The notes beneath the pieces were generated by a model. That model worked only from the letters and a program-made list of their open reading frames with translations. It had not been told where the DNA came from and searched no databases. Below, in pieces: positions 34,924-47,150 of a stretch of 64,000 nucleotides of DNA (positions are counted from its first letter, which is position 1; each line of letters opens with the position of its first letter). Origin of the DNA: Alnus glutinosa (lineage: Eukaryota; Streptophyta; Magnoliopsida; Fagales; Betulaceae); assembly GCF_958979055.1 (NCBI RefSeq), contig NC_084888.1, forward strand, positions 29,626,804 through 29,690,803, read 5' to 3'. The translations under genes were made by a program, and so were the position numbers.

Positions 34924-37900
34924 GGAGGGAGGGGCGTGTGAGACAATGTTATTGACTCCATTACGAATAATACTTTTGTGTCTTTACTTCTGTAAAATAA
35001 GCTTAAGAAGAAACCAAGTGGTCAACAAGTACTCCTGAAAATTAATGTACATCAAAATGTCTCCTCAATAACTTAGTACGGATACAGTTAAAAACACACT
35101 ACATCTCAAACTCTTGCAGAAAAGTTCCATGCATTATTAACAACAGCTTGTTCGAATTTGAAGTAATAACAATATGGGTTTTGTTAAAATTGTAACATAT
35201 ATGATCCTTACATTAAAGTTCTTACAAATCCCCCTTTTATCTGGAGAGAGAGAGAGAGAGAGAGAGGAAAGTTGTGCCAAGCAAGCAGTATGGTACTGCT
35301 GAGCTATATAGCTACTAACAGTTCAACTACAAGAAGGAATAAGGGCTAAGTGATTACCGTGTAGGTAGGGTTGTGATAGTCATCCTTATGCACTGTTTGG
35401 AGTGTGCTAAATATACGATGCTGTGGAGAGTCATATCGCCCATCGCATAAATCAAGTCCTCCAACGAAAGCTATTATTTTTCTTCTATTGTCGCCAGCAT
35501 CAGCATCCACAATTACAGTTTTTTGATGGTGTGTATAGATTGTTTCAACTTCCTGATAATACAATACGCAAGAAGAAATTCAAAATTGCAAACCAACTCC
35601 ATATAAAACCAATTACAGTTCTAGATAAGAACATTTACATAGCCAACTTTTTCTTCTCATGCTGTAAACCATAACCTATACAATGTTATGTTTTGAAAAT
35701 TGATGCATGCCTTACTTTACTAGACAAAATAATTGACAGTTTAAACAGTAAATAAATCATATTATGCTTTTAGCCCACACTTGCTGTATAAGGTGATGAT
35801 AGAAATCGCCAAATTAACAAAAGAGATTGAAGTGAAGTCAAATTGACCCGCTTTGGTACCATGTTCAAAATTAAATATAAAATAATCTACAGAGAAATAT
35901 GCAAAAGAATATTTCACAGAAGAAAGAAATAGAAACACAATTTTAAGTGATTCGACCTTAGAGACCTATGTTTTTTTTGATAAGTAATAAACTATTCTTG
36001 TTAAAAGCGTAAGACGCCTCTAAGTACACCGGAAATATACAAGAAAAAGCACCTAACTAGAAATCAAAAAACGAACAAGAAAAATGCCAAAACTAAGCGA
36101 CAAAGGGGACACAAAAGCCACTGTCCAAAGATACAAAGTAAGAAAAAAAGAAGCTAAAATATCCTCCAAGGACCTCTCCAAATCCTCGAAACACCTATTA
36201 TTCCTTTTCTTTCATGCACACTAAAGAATGCAAGTCGGCACCATCTTCCAAATCGAGGCACTCCTCGGCGTTCCAGATGTCCACCAACAAGCAAATAAGT
36301 CAAAGACTCTCCTAGGCATAACCCAAGACAAACCAAAACGAGTAAAGAAAGCACTCCATAGAGCATAAGCCACATCGCAGTGAAGAAGAAGAAGATTCAC
36401 CGATTCCCCGTTACGCTTGCACATATAACATCTATCCACTAAAACAACATGCCTTTTCCTGAGGTTATCCATTGTAAGGATCTTTCCTAGAGCCGCCAAC
36501 CACGCAAAAAAAGCCATCAGCGAAGGAGCCTGCGTAGGCCACACACTCTTCCAAGGAAAATGACTCCCCACAGAGCAAGCTAGAGAGTTAAAGAAAGACC
36601 TGACTGTGAACAAGCCTTTTTTGGAGGAGACCCACCCCAGCCTATCTTCATTACCTCTACTAACATTGACTGACTGCAACACTTGGAAAAAAGAAGCAAA
36701 AACATCTACTTCCCAGTCATGCGCTTATCTAGAAAAGCTCACGCTCTACTGATTAGAATCACCCAAGAGTTCCAAATTATCCGCAACAGAAGCATCCTTC
36801 GCACGAGCAATCCCAAATAAAACAGGAAAAGCTTTCTTAAGAATTGTATCCTCATACCACATATCATGCCAAAATTGGTCCTAGCTCCATCCCCCACCTC
36901 AAATTTAGAAAGGCCTAAAAATTTCTCCCACCCTTTCCTGATCTTCTTCCACAACCCCACCCCAAAGGCACCCACAGGCTCTAAGGAGCACCAACCTCCC
37001 CATAAACTGCCAAACTTGGAATCCACCGCAATTCCCCACCAAGCTTCCCTCTCAATCCCATGATGCCACAACCATTTGCCTAACAAAGCCTGGTTGAACA
37101 TCACCAAATTTTTGATACCCTTAGAGACCAATGTCCACTGTACACAAACCCCAAAGGGGCTGCATGTTTGATTATTGGAATATATACCCATATTTATAAA
37201 CGAGTTTCAACAATTTTTTTCTTTTTTGATAGGTAAGGAATTTCAACAACTTGAGAATAGAAAGTTATTAATGTGTTACATTTGAATATCAAATCAAGAA
37301 AATTGATTGGTGCAATCTCATGATTTACTCCTAACAATCGATCCCTTGACTTACTAATTCTTCTATGGAAGGAGAATAATATTTCAACAGACACCAAAAC
37401 TGGGTTAGGGTTAGTTAACATGCTAGATACCAAATTTAGCCACCATAATGTAGAATGTGCCATTAATTTTCCCCCCTCTGGTTTCCAACAATCAAGGAGT
37501 TCTAAACAATGATGTATGAAAGAAAATTAAACTGATGCAAAAAAATTGTATAGTATTAGTCATGTCTAATATGAAAAAGAACCTACAAAATGAAGTAAAA
37601 AAAATAAAAACATGGGTTTTACATCTAACCCTTTGTTTGATCCAGCTATGTCGCTTTCCGGCAATGCGGGGACAAAGTAGCACTTGTACAGAAGAGTGCT
37701 TGAAAAAACGGCGAGTTTCCTCATCATGGGTTTGCATTATTCCATCCTGCATATAAAGAGGTTTACTAGAGAAAAAATAATAAATCTAAAAAAGCTTTCT
37801 GATTAGAAACAAAAAGGGGAAGTACTACTATGTAAAATAGTTCAAGGACATTTTGCAGTGCCATGGAATGAAACCCCAGAAATCATCGATTATGATAATA

Positions 37901-39886
37901 AACTTATCAAGCTCCACCTAAGAACTCAAAACTAAAGAAAATGTAAAGCACTACACATGAATACGACCATCTGCATACACAAAAAGCATGCTATCTTGCC
38001 ATGCAACATATTTTATTTCTAAAATTTGAAACTCAAGCTCCAGGTTAGTCCAAAAAAGAGATTACATTTTAATGATTGGTTTATACCCAAATCTGGTACA
38101 GCATAACTAATGATATGTTTTAATAAGTATGATCCAGAAACTGAGGCACATTATCCTCTGAAATGCCATGATATGTTTCTCAAGGTAAGTTACTTACCGT
38201 TTTGTAACCCAAAATGCTTCTTGATGTAGGGTCATCCCAAATAAGCAGCAGTACTCTTATTCCTTCCTGGGACTTGGACCTCAGAAGATCCCCTAGGGTG
38301 TAATTTGAACCACGACCAGCATCCCTGACCAGTCTGACTTTGTGCCACACTGACCACCCTGTAATGTAAATCAAACGGCGGGCCTGGCGTATCGCATCAA
38401 AAATGTCATGCCAACACTTCCCATGTACATAATACATCCCTCCGTCAAGCTTCAGGTTCGGAAGGGACCCATCTGGAACATGGGCATCTTGATAAAGAGT
38501 TACAGTTCCTCCTTTCCTGAGAGGAAAGTATGTTCCAGGAACTCCATGGTAATCAGGGCCAGCCCCCACTCCTTGATGATAAATGGTCAGGTTCTCAATC
38601 GGGGTGTACTGAATTGAAAGACTCAAGGCAGCTCCGGGCTTACAAGGCCTCCCGCTATTATTCAGGATTGGGTAGGTTCCTTCAACCTTTGCCCCTGAAT
38701 ATATCTGTTCCACTGGAATTGACACGACTCCTATAAGTTGTGACCCCACTACGTCACTATCCTTAACATAAAAATGCACTTGAGCAGCATCATGCGCAAC
38801 AGAAACATTGAAATGTTGCTTCCAAACAGGATTTTCATTATTGCTAATCACAAAAGTCCTCCCAATCACAGCATTTGACACTCTAATTGAAACATAAGGA
38901 TCACTGGTGATCTTATGATTCATGTGGCCTTCAATTTTGTTGCTCATGTTCCCTGGTAATTTGGAAAACACATCCCCCAAAGTTTTATGGAACATGTCCA
39001 TATTTGGAAGGTTATGTGCATGATTAACCCAAATATCCAAATTCCCATGTAAGAGCAACACCTTCAATGACCCTTTATTCTGCAGTGGCACAAGCTGCAA
39101 GTTCTGACTATGCTGTGACCCATTGAATGAGCTCGAGTGGCTATAATCAGATTGTCCAGATGAATCAATCGGAGCTGAAAAATACGGCCTCTCCGAAGCA
39201 CTCGAAATCGAGTCATTAGGATAGCCATAAAATTCTCCCTGCCTATCATACCTTGCACTAGGAGGGGCACTTGTCAATGATGGCACAGAAGGTGCCAAGG
39301 GCGATGCAGGGTGATTATCAGACAACTGAACATTACTCAAGAGATAATCCAAAGGTGGGTAAGCAGAAGGGCGAGAAGGGATGGGATCATTGATACTGTC
39401 AACATTCAAAGATGACCCAATTCCTATAGAACTGGAACTATCCTGCTGGAGATGATTGGAGAATCCATTCTCACGGGGAGGGGCTTGGGGCAGGCCTGCA
39501 ATTTCAGGAGACGGGTATAGTGGATATTGGTAATGGGAGGAACCATATTGGAAGCTACTATGTTGTTGAAGGGTTGGTTGAGGAGGAATATGAGAATCTG
39601 GTGTAACCGGATATGGGTATGGATGGGGAGGAGGATGGTGGTGATAGTCAAAAGGGCCTGAATGGGGAGAGGGTGAAGTTGGCGGGGGAGGAGGATGGTG
39701 GTAATAGTCCAAAGGGCCTGAATGGGGAGAGGGTGAAGGCGGCGGCGGGTATGCATAAGGGTAAGACTGCGCGGCAGTGTATGGGTAAGGATAAGGATCG
39801 GGGGGGTATGGATCTGAATTTGGTGGTGGTGGGTATGCATAGGGATTGTGGTTTGGGTATGGAGATGATGAACCGTAATTATCCAT
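29137..39886 (-). CDS. PLDB: Phospholipase D beta, 10 exons
   Basis: It hydrolyses phosphatidylcholine and phosphatidylethanolamine to phosphatidic acid. The plant beta class needs PIP2 and micromolar calcium and acts at membranes and the cytoskeleton. Exons on the minus strand: 39886-38198, 37746-37630, 35552-35358, 34330-34082, 33948-33880, 33716-33569, 32763-32615, 31601-31428, 31252-31055, 29430-29137. All are GT..AG and sum to 1093 aa. Residues 1-165 form a Pro/Tyr/His-rich extension, typical of beta isoforms. A C2 domain spans about 273-430 ([11 protein letters not shown]). The two HKD motifs are intact: HHQKTVIVD (H611, K613, D618) and [13 protein letters not shown] (H944, K946, D951), so catalysis should be possible. 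ATG 39886 starts [11 protein letters not shown]. Intron 2 holds an LTR with a nested sense-strand LINE, intron 9 a 95-bp duplication, and introns 3 and 5 long G/C homopolymers. Confidence 0.96.
30098..30146. repeat. TA microsatellite in PLD beta intron 9
   Basis: About 24 uninterrupted TA units inside the last intron of PLD beta, followed directly by poly(T)/poly(A). Likely polymorphic between individuals. Confidence 0.9.
30614..30803. repeat. 95-bp tandem duplication in PLD beta intron 9
   Basis: The segment starting TACACCTAAAGTTTCAG occurs at 30614 and again at 30709 with a handful of substitutions. It continues through ATATCCTTCATGCACTCTG in both copies. It lies in the last intron and does not touch coding sequence. 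Confidence 0.88.
33763..33789. repeat. 27-nt poly(G) run in PLD beta intron 5
   Basis: An uninterrupted G run on the plus strand, so C on the transcript strand. Such runs are uncommon in plant DNA. It could be real or an assembly or base-calling effect. A similar run is in intron 3. Confidence 0.8.
34893..34921. repeat. 29-nt poly(G) run in PLD beta intron 3
   Basis: An uninterrupted G run on the plus strand followed by TTGGAGGGAGGGG. Same remarks as for the run at 33763. Confidence 0.8.
35972..37118 (-). mobile_element. 5'-truncated LINE nested in an LTR, PLD beta intron 2
   Basis: Same family as the copy at 10547: poly(T), GATAAGTAATAA, then matching sequence throughout. The duplication is CCTTAGAGACCTATGT (35956-35971) and CCTTAGAGACCAATGT (37119-37134), with one mismatch. 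It lies in the sense direction of PLD beta, unlike the PEX16 copy, and could offer a cryptic polyadenylation signal to the PLD beta transcript. Confidence 0.9.
36221..37118 (-). pseudogene. LINE ORF2 C-terminal fragment, frame-broken
   Basis: Two minus-strand frames (about 36739-37118 and 36221-36682) together match the fragment at 10787-11743. The upstream part includes [20 protein letters not shown]. The downstream part has the zinc motif [19 protein letters not shown] frameshift separates them, so the fragment is dead. It looks older than the PEX16 copy. Confidence 0.85.
37205..37249 (-). mobile_element. Tail-only LINE insertion
   Basis: The direct repeats TTTCAACAA (37205-37213 and 37241-37249) flank only 27 bp of poly(T) plus GATAGGTAAGGAA, a variant of the GATAAGTAA LINE end. 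It sits in the remainder of the LTR, right of the nested LINE. Confidence 0.55.
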
Positions 39887-40250
39887 TAACAAACACTAAT
39901 TTTGGCTTCTTTGTGATGATTCTTGAATGAATAATTGTTCATGAATACTGGTAACACCAAATATTACCCAACACATCATATGGGTTTATTCCAAGGACAT
40001 TACAAACACTGAAACAGATATATTGGGATTCAATCGCAATATATACATATATATACTGATCAAAACGAAGATATGCAGAAAAAGAGACAAAAGAGTAGCA
40101 AAAGATTACAGAGCGGATAAGGATGGGGTTTACTTATCCTCAGCGACAAAGAATCAACACGTACAAAAGAGAGAAAAGGGGTTTTGATACCTTACAAGGT
40201 TCGATTTCCGAATTAGGGTCAAAGGATCGTCCTCGGAAATGACAGAAGAA

Positions 40251-40286
<36 letters not shown>

Positions 40287-42547
40287 CTCCTGAGAAATCT
40301 TCGTCGTGTAAACCGTGAACAACGTGTGCAACGGCGTCAAGGACAACCGGATGCTTGCCGTTAAAGAAATTGTTGATTCTAAGTTGGTATAAATTTATGA
40401 TTCTTTTGTAAATTGTATCGACCTGAAAAATGTTATTTATTTATTTATTTATTAAAGAGGTGGCATATTATTAAGAAAATTAAGTATATTTTCTTGGATT
40501 CTTGAATTTTATGTAGTAAAAAGCTTTGAGCCGTTTTTTTTTTTTTTTTTTTTTTCTAAAAAAAAAAAAGAAGCAGTCTTTTTTAAAAAGTAAAGAAGGA
40601 GCTTTTTTTTTTTTGGAAAAAAAATTCGTTTTAATTGCTTCGGTAACATGCTACATTTTAACTGCCGACTGCTAATATAGCCAGCTGTGCATTCAACGGA
40701 GTCGGAACTTACAGAAATACAAGGAAAAAAAAATCAAAAACAAGTTAACAACTCAATACTCCAATCAAGATAAATTACAAGCACTTGAAGACTCTAAAAA
40801 AAACTTAAAAAGGTAAAAATCATTTGGTAATGCAGCCCACTAAAAATTATTGGGAGTAAAATAACCCCTATATACTAATATCTAATCCGGCTGAAAAAAA
40901 CCGAACAAATTAAGAAAAAATTACTTAATTTTAGAATCTACAGTTTCTTGAAAGGGCAGCCAGGAATTTCCAACGGCGTCAAAGATAACCGAGCTGTTTA
41001 TTTCCAATCCCGCGTGAAGCTGACCGCTGAGCTTTGAAAGCTTTGTTTAGACAACTGTAGACAAATAACCCTTTCTTTTCAACTTTCACCTGAGCACGAA
41101 AGAGCTCCATTATGGAATTGGGGGAAAAAAAAAACGGAAACGGAAAATTGTTAAATTGGTACGTGGTTTTAGGTTTTGACCGTAGGGTTTATAAATTGAT
41201 TAAATAATTTTTGGGTATGACAAAAGAAGAAGAAGAAGAAGTCTATTTCGTTAATTAATTAGGTATATCAACACTAATTATAGTATGACATGTGTCACTT
41301 ATAATTAAAAATAATAAAAAAATATAATATATATAAATATAAATATATAGTTAAGAAAAAAAAACACAATGGAGGCCAGGTGGCTATGGCTGGACTGGGG
41401 GCGAAGCATCTATAGACATGGTGTTGTCGTGTTGATGTGATATATTATTGAATTCTGTCAATTTTTTAAACGGTGATACTTGGATACGTTATTCTCGGTA
41501 AATATCTAATATTTATAGGCAAAAATGTCAAAAACCTTCTAGAAGTTTGAAATTATGAGTGGATTGACTAATGATATGATTATGCAAATGAAATTAGACA
41601 ACTCATCAAAATTTGGTGGCACTTTAGTTAATTGGTTGGTCTGCTGAAAATTTAGCACAAATTATTCAATTTCTCTACCATGCATAGTGTATTCACTTTG
41701 TGAGCTAATTTTCTAATTTTTCGCTACCCGTTCACAAAGTACAAGCCCCGTCAAGAGGATCAACTTGAATGGCATCACGATTTTGGCCCGGAATGTCAAT
41801 AAGAAAAAGCCAGAATGTTTTTGTAAACAAATTCGACCTAAGGAGAACAAACATTTTCTATTGTTGAAGGCCAATAGCCCAATCGATGCTCTATTCGAGA
41901 GAGTCGGCGATCCAATATAACGAGTATATTAGATAAGTGAACTTTGGCCGTAGTAGCTTAGTGGGCTGGACTTAGTTTACCTTTAGTAATAATGGGCCTG
42001 AGTTATATGTATATAAAGGCTATTAGCCTAATTGTAGAGGATATCGGTTTATTGATTTGTTTACTGTGGTAAACTAGAGGTTGAACACCTCGAATGCTCT
42101 GGAGACTGAACATCTCGAAGAGTTCATTTCATTTTGTAATAACCAAGAGAGTCGACGTCCAATCCTATTTGAACCCTGAGTGGATCAGTACTCATTCTAT
42201 GCTATGACATAAGGGCTAGTGGCCAACTATTATTTCACTATGAAATTGTGGAGCATGAAGGGGATGGAACCCAAACCAGATCCAGGCAAAAAAAAAACCC
42301 CATTTAGCGACGTTTCTCTAAATGGGGGAAAAACGCCAAGAATCACTTCTTCCATCCTATAATTTTTCATTGCTTCTTTCATTTTACTGTAATTCTTGCT
42401 TCTTCCACAAGGTTTCTCTGCTCTAAGCACATATAATATGATCATGCATGCAATTTCAACAAATAAAGCTTTTGGTGAATTTCACCAAGTACTTCTTGTT
42501 TCTTCTTCAAATACTTCCACCTTTAAAAAGTTGTTCCAATTTCAAAA
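39887..42547. other. PLD beta 5' region and gene-free spacer
   Basis: A GA microsatellite at about 40256-40282 is probably in the PLD beta 5' UTR (CT-rich on the gene strand), and an intron in that UTR is possible. Around 41100-41480 is a degraded MULE-like sequence. At about 41860-42235 the features (TATATAAAGGC, AT-rich leader) resemble an LTR remnant, but no ends were fixed. The last ~100 bp are the likely 3' UTR of the SBT1.1-like gene. Confidence 0.4.
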
Positions 42548-45500
42548 TCATTGCCAAGTTACTGCTATTGGACTTCTTACTGTGTATAACTCAGACATCC
42601 AAATCAAAGACCCAAAAGAAAACTTGGCAGAAATTTTTGTTCCACCCAATGCAGTAAACCTCACACTGTAACTTAACTTCTCACCCAATTTTTCAAAAGT
42701 TAAACTCCTTGGCTCAACGATCACTGATACTCCAACTGGTTCATCCACTTTCACCACATATGTACTTGTTGGGGTCCCAACATTCGTCACTGTCCTCTTG
42801 TATGCCACATTTTCTGGGGCATTTTTATCCAAAATCACAGCAAAAGAAGGGTAGTTCAAGTTGCCAGCAGGCTCAACAACTGCTTTGTGAGGACAAGTGA
42901 AATTCCCCCTTGACAACAAAGCTATCTGAGAAGAGTTGTAATTCAGGCTGCACAAGTAATTAAGGTAGTCCTCGGGTGTGATGTCGTAGATTAGCCCTGG
43001 ATCAGAAGCACTTTGTGGATCAACATGGCCTGAACCAAATGCAAAAGGTGTGGCAGGTTCAGAGGTATTAGAACCAACATCTGTCATCGGACCCTGTTTG
43101 TTGTCTACTGTGTAAGCTGTTGTCATTAGAGCAGATTTGATTGCTGCAGATGACCAATCTTTGTGTACAGATTTAAGAAGAGCAGCTAAGCCACTAACAT
43201 GAGGACAAGACATGGAAGTCCCTGAAATTATATTGAAAAGGACACTTGTTTTATCGCCCTCGAGCAGGGATGGACTCGTCTTGGGCGGCCAAGCAGCCAA
43301 TATGTTTACACCTGTGTTAGAATAGATGATTAATTTCATTTTTTCTTATCAGCTTAAATTTTCAGAATAAGTAGTGATTTAACACCTGGTGCAGTCACGT
43401 CTGGCTTGATCACATCCGGTCCAACTGAGTTTGGTCCTCGAGAAGAAAATGCTGCCATTGCTGGTGCAGTGTTGCCGTAAACCGTTCCTCTGAACACCAC
43501 CGACGCTGATGGGGCTTTCGCCGAGCTGACATAGTTCTTGACGGCTTTACCTGCAGAAGCTCCTAAAGAAGTGGCTGGCAAAATGTGAAGGTCAGCAAAA
43601 AGCTCCTCACCTTCATCTTCTGTGTTGAGCAATAGCATTCCAGCCCCTCCTGCCCTTTTCACTTGCTCTCCCTTCTGCGTCCGGCCACTTAATCCTCGCT
43701 CGCAAACGACGATCTTTCCTTTTACAAGATTTGGCGAGAGGGAACCATCTATACAAAACCTTGCGCCTTGGCCGCCTGCAGTGTTTGCATATGCAAGTGG
43801 CAGTTCCTTAGTTCGCTTGCCAGAATACAAAGATGACCCTTCAAATGTTTTCCCGTTCCCAAGCTTCACTTTTGTTGGAAAGCTCCGGTCGATGTAGCTT
43901 GCAGCAACGGTCATGATCCATGGTGCGGTATTGCCCACAGTAGAACTAGAAGGGCCTGAATTGCCTGCGGAGCAAGAGACAAAAACCCCATTTTGGATTG
44001 CTCCAAATGCGGCTATTGCAACAATGTCACTGTAATATGGCCTGGGGAAGCCTCCTAAAGAGAGTGACAGCACGTCGACTCCATCACCAACAGCACGGTC
44101 CATGGCTGCCAATATATCAGAATTTGCACAGCCTGCTTGCCAACACGCTTTATAAGCTGCAACTCTTGATGTATACCTGTCAGAACATAAATTACATGAT
44201 TAGATTAACTGTTTCTTATCCGTTTAATTTTTTGAGATTAGTAGTGTTTTAAAATGGTATAAGAGCAAAGATCTTGAATTCGAACTTAATTTGTTTCCGT
44301 TATTTAATTTTCATTTCAATTAAATATTTCATGTGTTAAACTTCACTAATTAAGGAAGCATTTGAGCCTATAATTTATGCGGAGTGAGAATATAAATTAA
44401 AGGGAAAACTTCACAAAATCTTTGCCTGAACTTTTACTCGTTTTGAAATTATCCCCTATAGTTAAAAAATTCTCAATTTCAACTTTTAAACTTTGAATTT
44501 GATACAATGTCCCCATCTGTTAGACTTTGGCGTTAAATCAGACGGCAAAAAGTGATGAAATGACCTTTTACGCTCATAAAACTTTTATAAAAATTTTAAT
44601 TTACCCTTAATTTCAAATAAAAAAATAAAAATATTTAAAATATTTTTTTGAAAAGAAAATATATAAATAAAAAATTGAGACCCAGGCTTGGTTGTGTCAC
44701 CACCGGACCCCGCTGTGGGTCTGGTGACCCACTGGTCAGAGCATGATTTTTCTTTTTTGAAAAAAAATTAAATGAAAAAAATAAAAATAAAAAAGAAGCT
44801 AGAATATTTTAAAAATGAGAATTTGCTAACTTTAAGAGATAGTTTCAAAAAAGAGGTTATGTGAAATTTCTCCTAAAATTAAATGATCAAATTTAATTAT
44901 CTTAAATGATGATTTAACCGTACCTCATCCCAGCGGCAAAGCCCTTTGCTTGGCCGAAAAGGCTTGCACGGCGCACAAGATTTCCAGCAGCAGTTGAAGA
45001 AGTGTGCGTGCCGTGGCCTTGGGAATCCCGAGGGGATCGATAATCCACAGTCTCATTGATTCTTCCAGCAATGGCCTCGTACCCTTTGAAGAAGGCTCTT
45101 GCGCCAATTAGTTTCTTGTTACAATTTGACACAGAGAAGCTTGTGCCTTCCTCGCAAGCGCCTTTCCAGCGAGAGGGCACCCGGGGCATGCCTGAATCCT
45201 TGAAACTGACATGCTCAGGCCAGATTCCCGTGTCCACGACGCCTATGATCACATCTGAAGCCAAGCTGGGAGCGGCCCAAAGTCCTTTGCCAGGTTGTAG
45301 GCCGAAAAACTGAGGGGTGTGCGTGGTGTGGAGGCTTAGCATTTCGTCGGGGATAGCGGAGAGAAAGCCGTTGAGCTTTTTCAAGGAGTCGAGCTGTTTG
45401 GTGGAGAGCTGGGCGGCAAAACCAGAAATGGTGGTGTCGTAGATATAAAGAAGCTCAAGGGGTGATGCTCCTTCTTCTTCTTCTTCTTCTTCTTCAGACA

Positions 45501-45672
45501 TGGAATCAAACACTGATTCGTACCATTGTTTGGCATCTTCTGACGCTGTGATTTTGGTCTTGTCCATCTGGATTATGTATGTCTGTTTGCCCATTGAAGC
45601 AATTGAGCTTGTTGCCATGAACGCCACAAAAAACAAGGATGTCCAGAACATCATGATGACTGTAAAATTCAT
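42548..45672 (-). CDS. Subtilisin-like serine protease, SBT1.1-like, 3 exons
   Basis: A secreted subtilase of the plant SBT1 group. Arabidopsis SBT1.1, the closest protein I recall, processes a phytosulfokine precursor. Exons on the minus strand are 45672-44924, 44176-43386 and 43311-42548, together 767 aa. A signal peptide (to about residue 26) is followed by an I9 propeptide with an unusual run of nine Glu (about 60-67) from a GAA/GAG repeat. Catalytic residues are D147 ([13 protein letters not shown]), H220 ([10 protein letters not shown]) and S546 ([13 protein letters not shown]), with oxyanion N322 (SAGNSGPS). A PA region lies between H and S, followed by a C-terminal Fn3-like domain ending SPIAVTWQ. 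All appear intact. The start could instead be M7 (45654): an acceptor-like TTTTACAG lies between, and a TATA box with CT-rich leader lies 1.5 kb upstream, suggesting a 5' UTR intron. Intron 1 holds a MULE-type MITE. Confidence 0.94.
44402..44874. mobile_element. MULE-type MITE in intron 1 of the SBT1.1-like gene
   Basis: The left end GGGAAAACTTCACA matches the right end, whose reverse complement reads AGGAGAAATTTCACA. Flanks TAAATTAAA (44393-44401) and AAAATTAAA (44875-44883) agree in 8 of 9 bases. The terminal sequence resembles the element at 57430. It is non-coding. Confidence 0.6.
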
Positions 45673-46165
45673 ATATATATATAGTGATCAGTAAAACGAT
45701 ATTAATGATGCTCTTAATTTCTAGATATCATGTTTAAGCACATATCTTTTCAAAACAAAAGATAAGAAAACAAAATTTTTGACATATTTTTTATTCTGAA
45801 TTGAATTAAGTTAACAAATATGAAAATGAAAGTGATGGATCACCATGCATATATATGCTTACGTTAAAGCCTAAAGGCGTACGTTCATGGAGTGGGAGGA
45901 GATATTGATTAATTCATGTTTAATCACATATACTAATTGCCAGTAATATAGCTAGTGATCATGATGAGTAAAATGATATTAATGATACTCTTTCTATATA
46001 TCATGTTTAAGAGCATATATTGCAGGTCTTGGTGGTGCATGTTTGATAAACCTTTTTAGGAGGTGTTTTTTGTGTTTTGGTTGAAAATGTGTTTTAAATG
46101 TGAAATGAGTCTTAAGGTTTACGCAAGTGTTTTCTGTTTGTTAATATTTTGACTTTTTTAAGGTT

Positions 46166-46198
<33 letters not shown>

Positions 46199-46764
46199 AG
46201 GGAGAAAGGATTGGCTAACAGACATGCATGGTTCATTTACAGTAACTTTATATCCATTAATATCAATTGTAGGGGTGATGATTCATGTTTATATTTATAA
46301 CTAGGTTGAATTTGTGTCTTATTGAGTTATATTTGTACAATTATATGTTAACTAAAATCAACAAACGTTCATGCAAGTTGAACTTGGGACGATTCAAAAA
46401 AAAAAAAAAAAAAAAAAAAAGTTGAACTTGGGACCTATTTTGCATTTAAAATCTTTTCATGCAAATTTTAAAATATGTTTTAAAAAATAAAAATAAAAAT
46501 GGAAAATAGCTTACTCAAGTAAAATAAAGATTTCTTTTAGCGTCTTCGCGCGGCATGCTCTTAATTAATTAAAAGAAAGAGCACTTATTGAAGATTTAGA
46601 TTGCAATGAATTAATTTAAAACTATATGATAGATACCGATGTCATTGAAACTTCTTAATATTTAATTTGAAACCAAAAGATCAAACATTGTGGTTTCTTA
46701 TTTATTACCCTCTCACTCCCTCCACCCACCTCAAAAAATAAAAAAAAAGAGACCAGTGGTTTGG
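45673..46764. other. Upstream region of the SBT1.1-like gene, gene-free
   Basis: AT-rich DNA with poly(A) runs (46166-46196, 46397-46420). If the 5' UTR intron proposed for the SBT1.1-like gene exists, this stretch is intronic. No gene is recognised. Confidence 0.4.
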
Positions 46765-46954
46765 CCCAATTCCAGTTAGAATTAGACCGGTTGGAATTTC
46801 TATAATGAAATACGTGCCCCAATCTCGACATGTCAAATTTCAATTGGAACTGAATCCAACCCAATTCCAGTTAGAAATAGACCGGTTGAAATTTCTGTAA
46901 TGAAATACGTACCCCAATCCCGACATGTCAAATTTCAATTAGAACTGAATCCAA
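46765..46954. repeat. 95-bp tandem duplication
   Basis: Two adjacent copies, 46765-46859 and 46860-46954, start CCCAATTCCAGTTAGAA and end GAACTGAATCCAA, with about six substitutions. They lie upstream of the SBT1.1-like gene, possibly in its promoter or 5' UTR intron. Confidence 0.9.
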
Positions 46955-47018
46955 ATAAAAAGAAAAGCAAAGATAGAGCAGGTTTAATTTTGTAAATAAA
47001 ATAAAATAAAAAAGAGTT

Positions 47019-47059
<41 letters not shown>

Positions 47060-47150
47060 TGTATACCTCCTTCCTTGCTCTACCAAAGAGAATGAGAATG
47101 AGAATGAGAATGAGAATGTAGGATGCGTAATAATCCATTGAAAAGAGGAT

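Larger units (their letters stand above)
35862..37336 (-). mobile_element. LTR of a TRIM-like element in PLD beta intron 2, split by insertions
   Basis: The plus-strand sequence begins TGTTCAAAATTAAA and ends CTCCTAACA, giving TGTT...AACA ends. Directly left is GCTTTGGTACCA, close to the reverse complement of the initiator-tRNA primer-binding site (GCTCTGATACCA), which places the element on the minus strand. Without the LINE (35972-37118) and a tail-only insertion (37214-37240) the LTR would be about 275 bp. A second possible primer site (TTTGGTATCTAGC on the minus strand) lies near 37420-37432, but the other LTR was not found. Confidence 0.5.

Noticed and set aside
46935..47138. Minus-strand frame MDYYASYILILILILILFG looking like a signal peptide
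   Set aside because: The start lies almost at the expected transcription start of the TATA box and the frame ends in a CT repeat. Joining it to the protease acceptor gives a stop, so it is not a coding exon of that gene.
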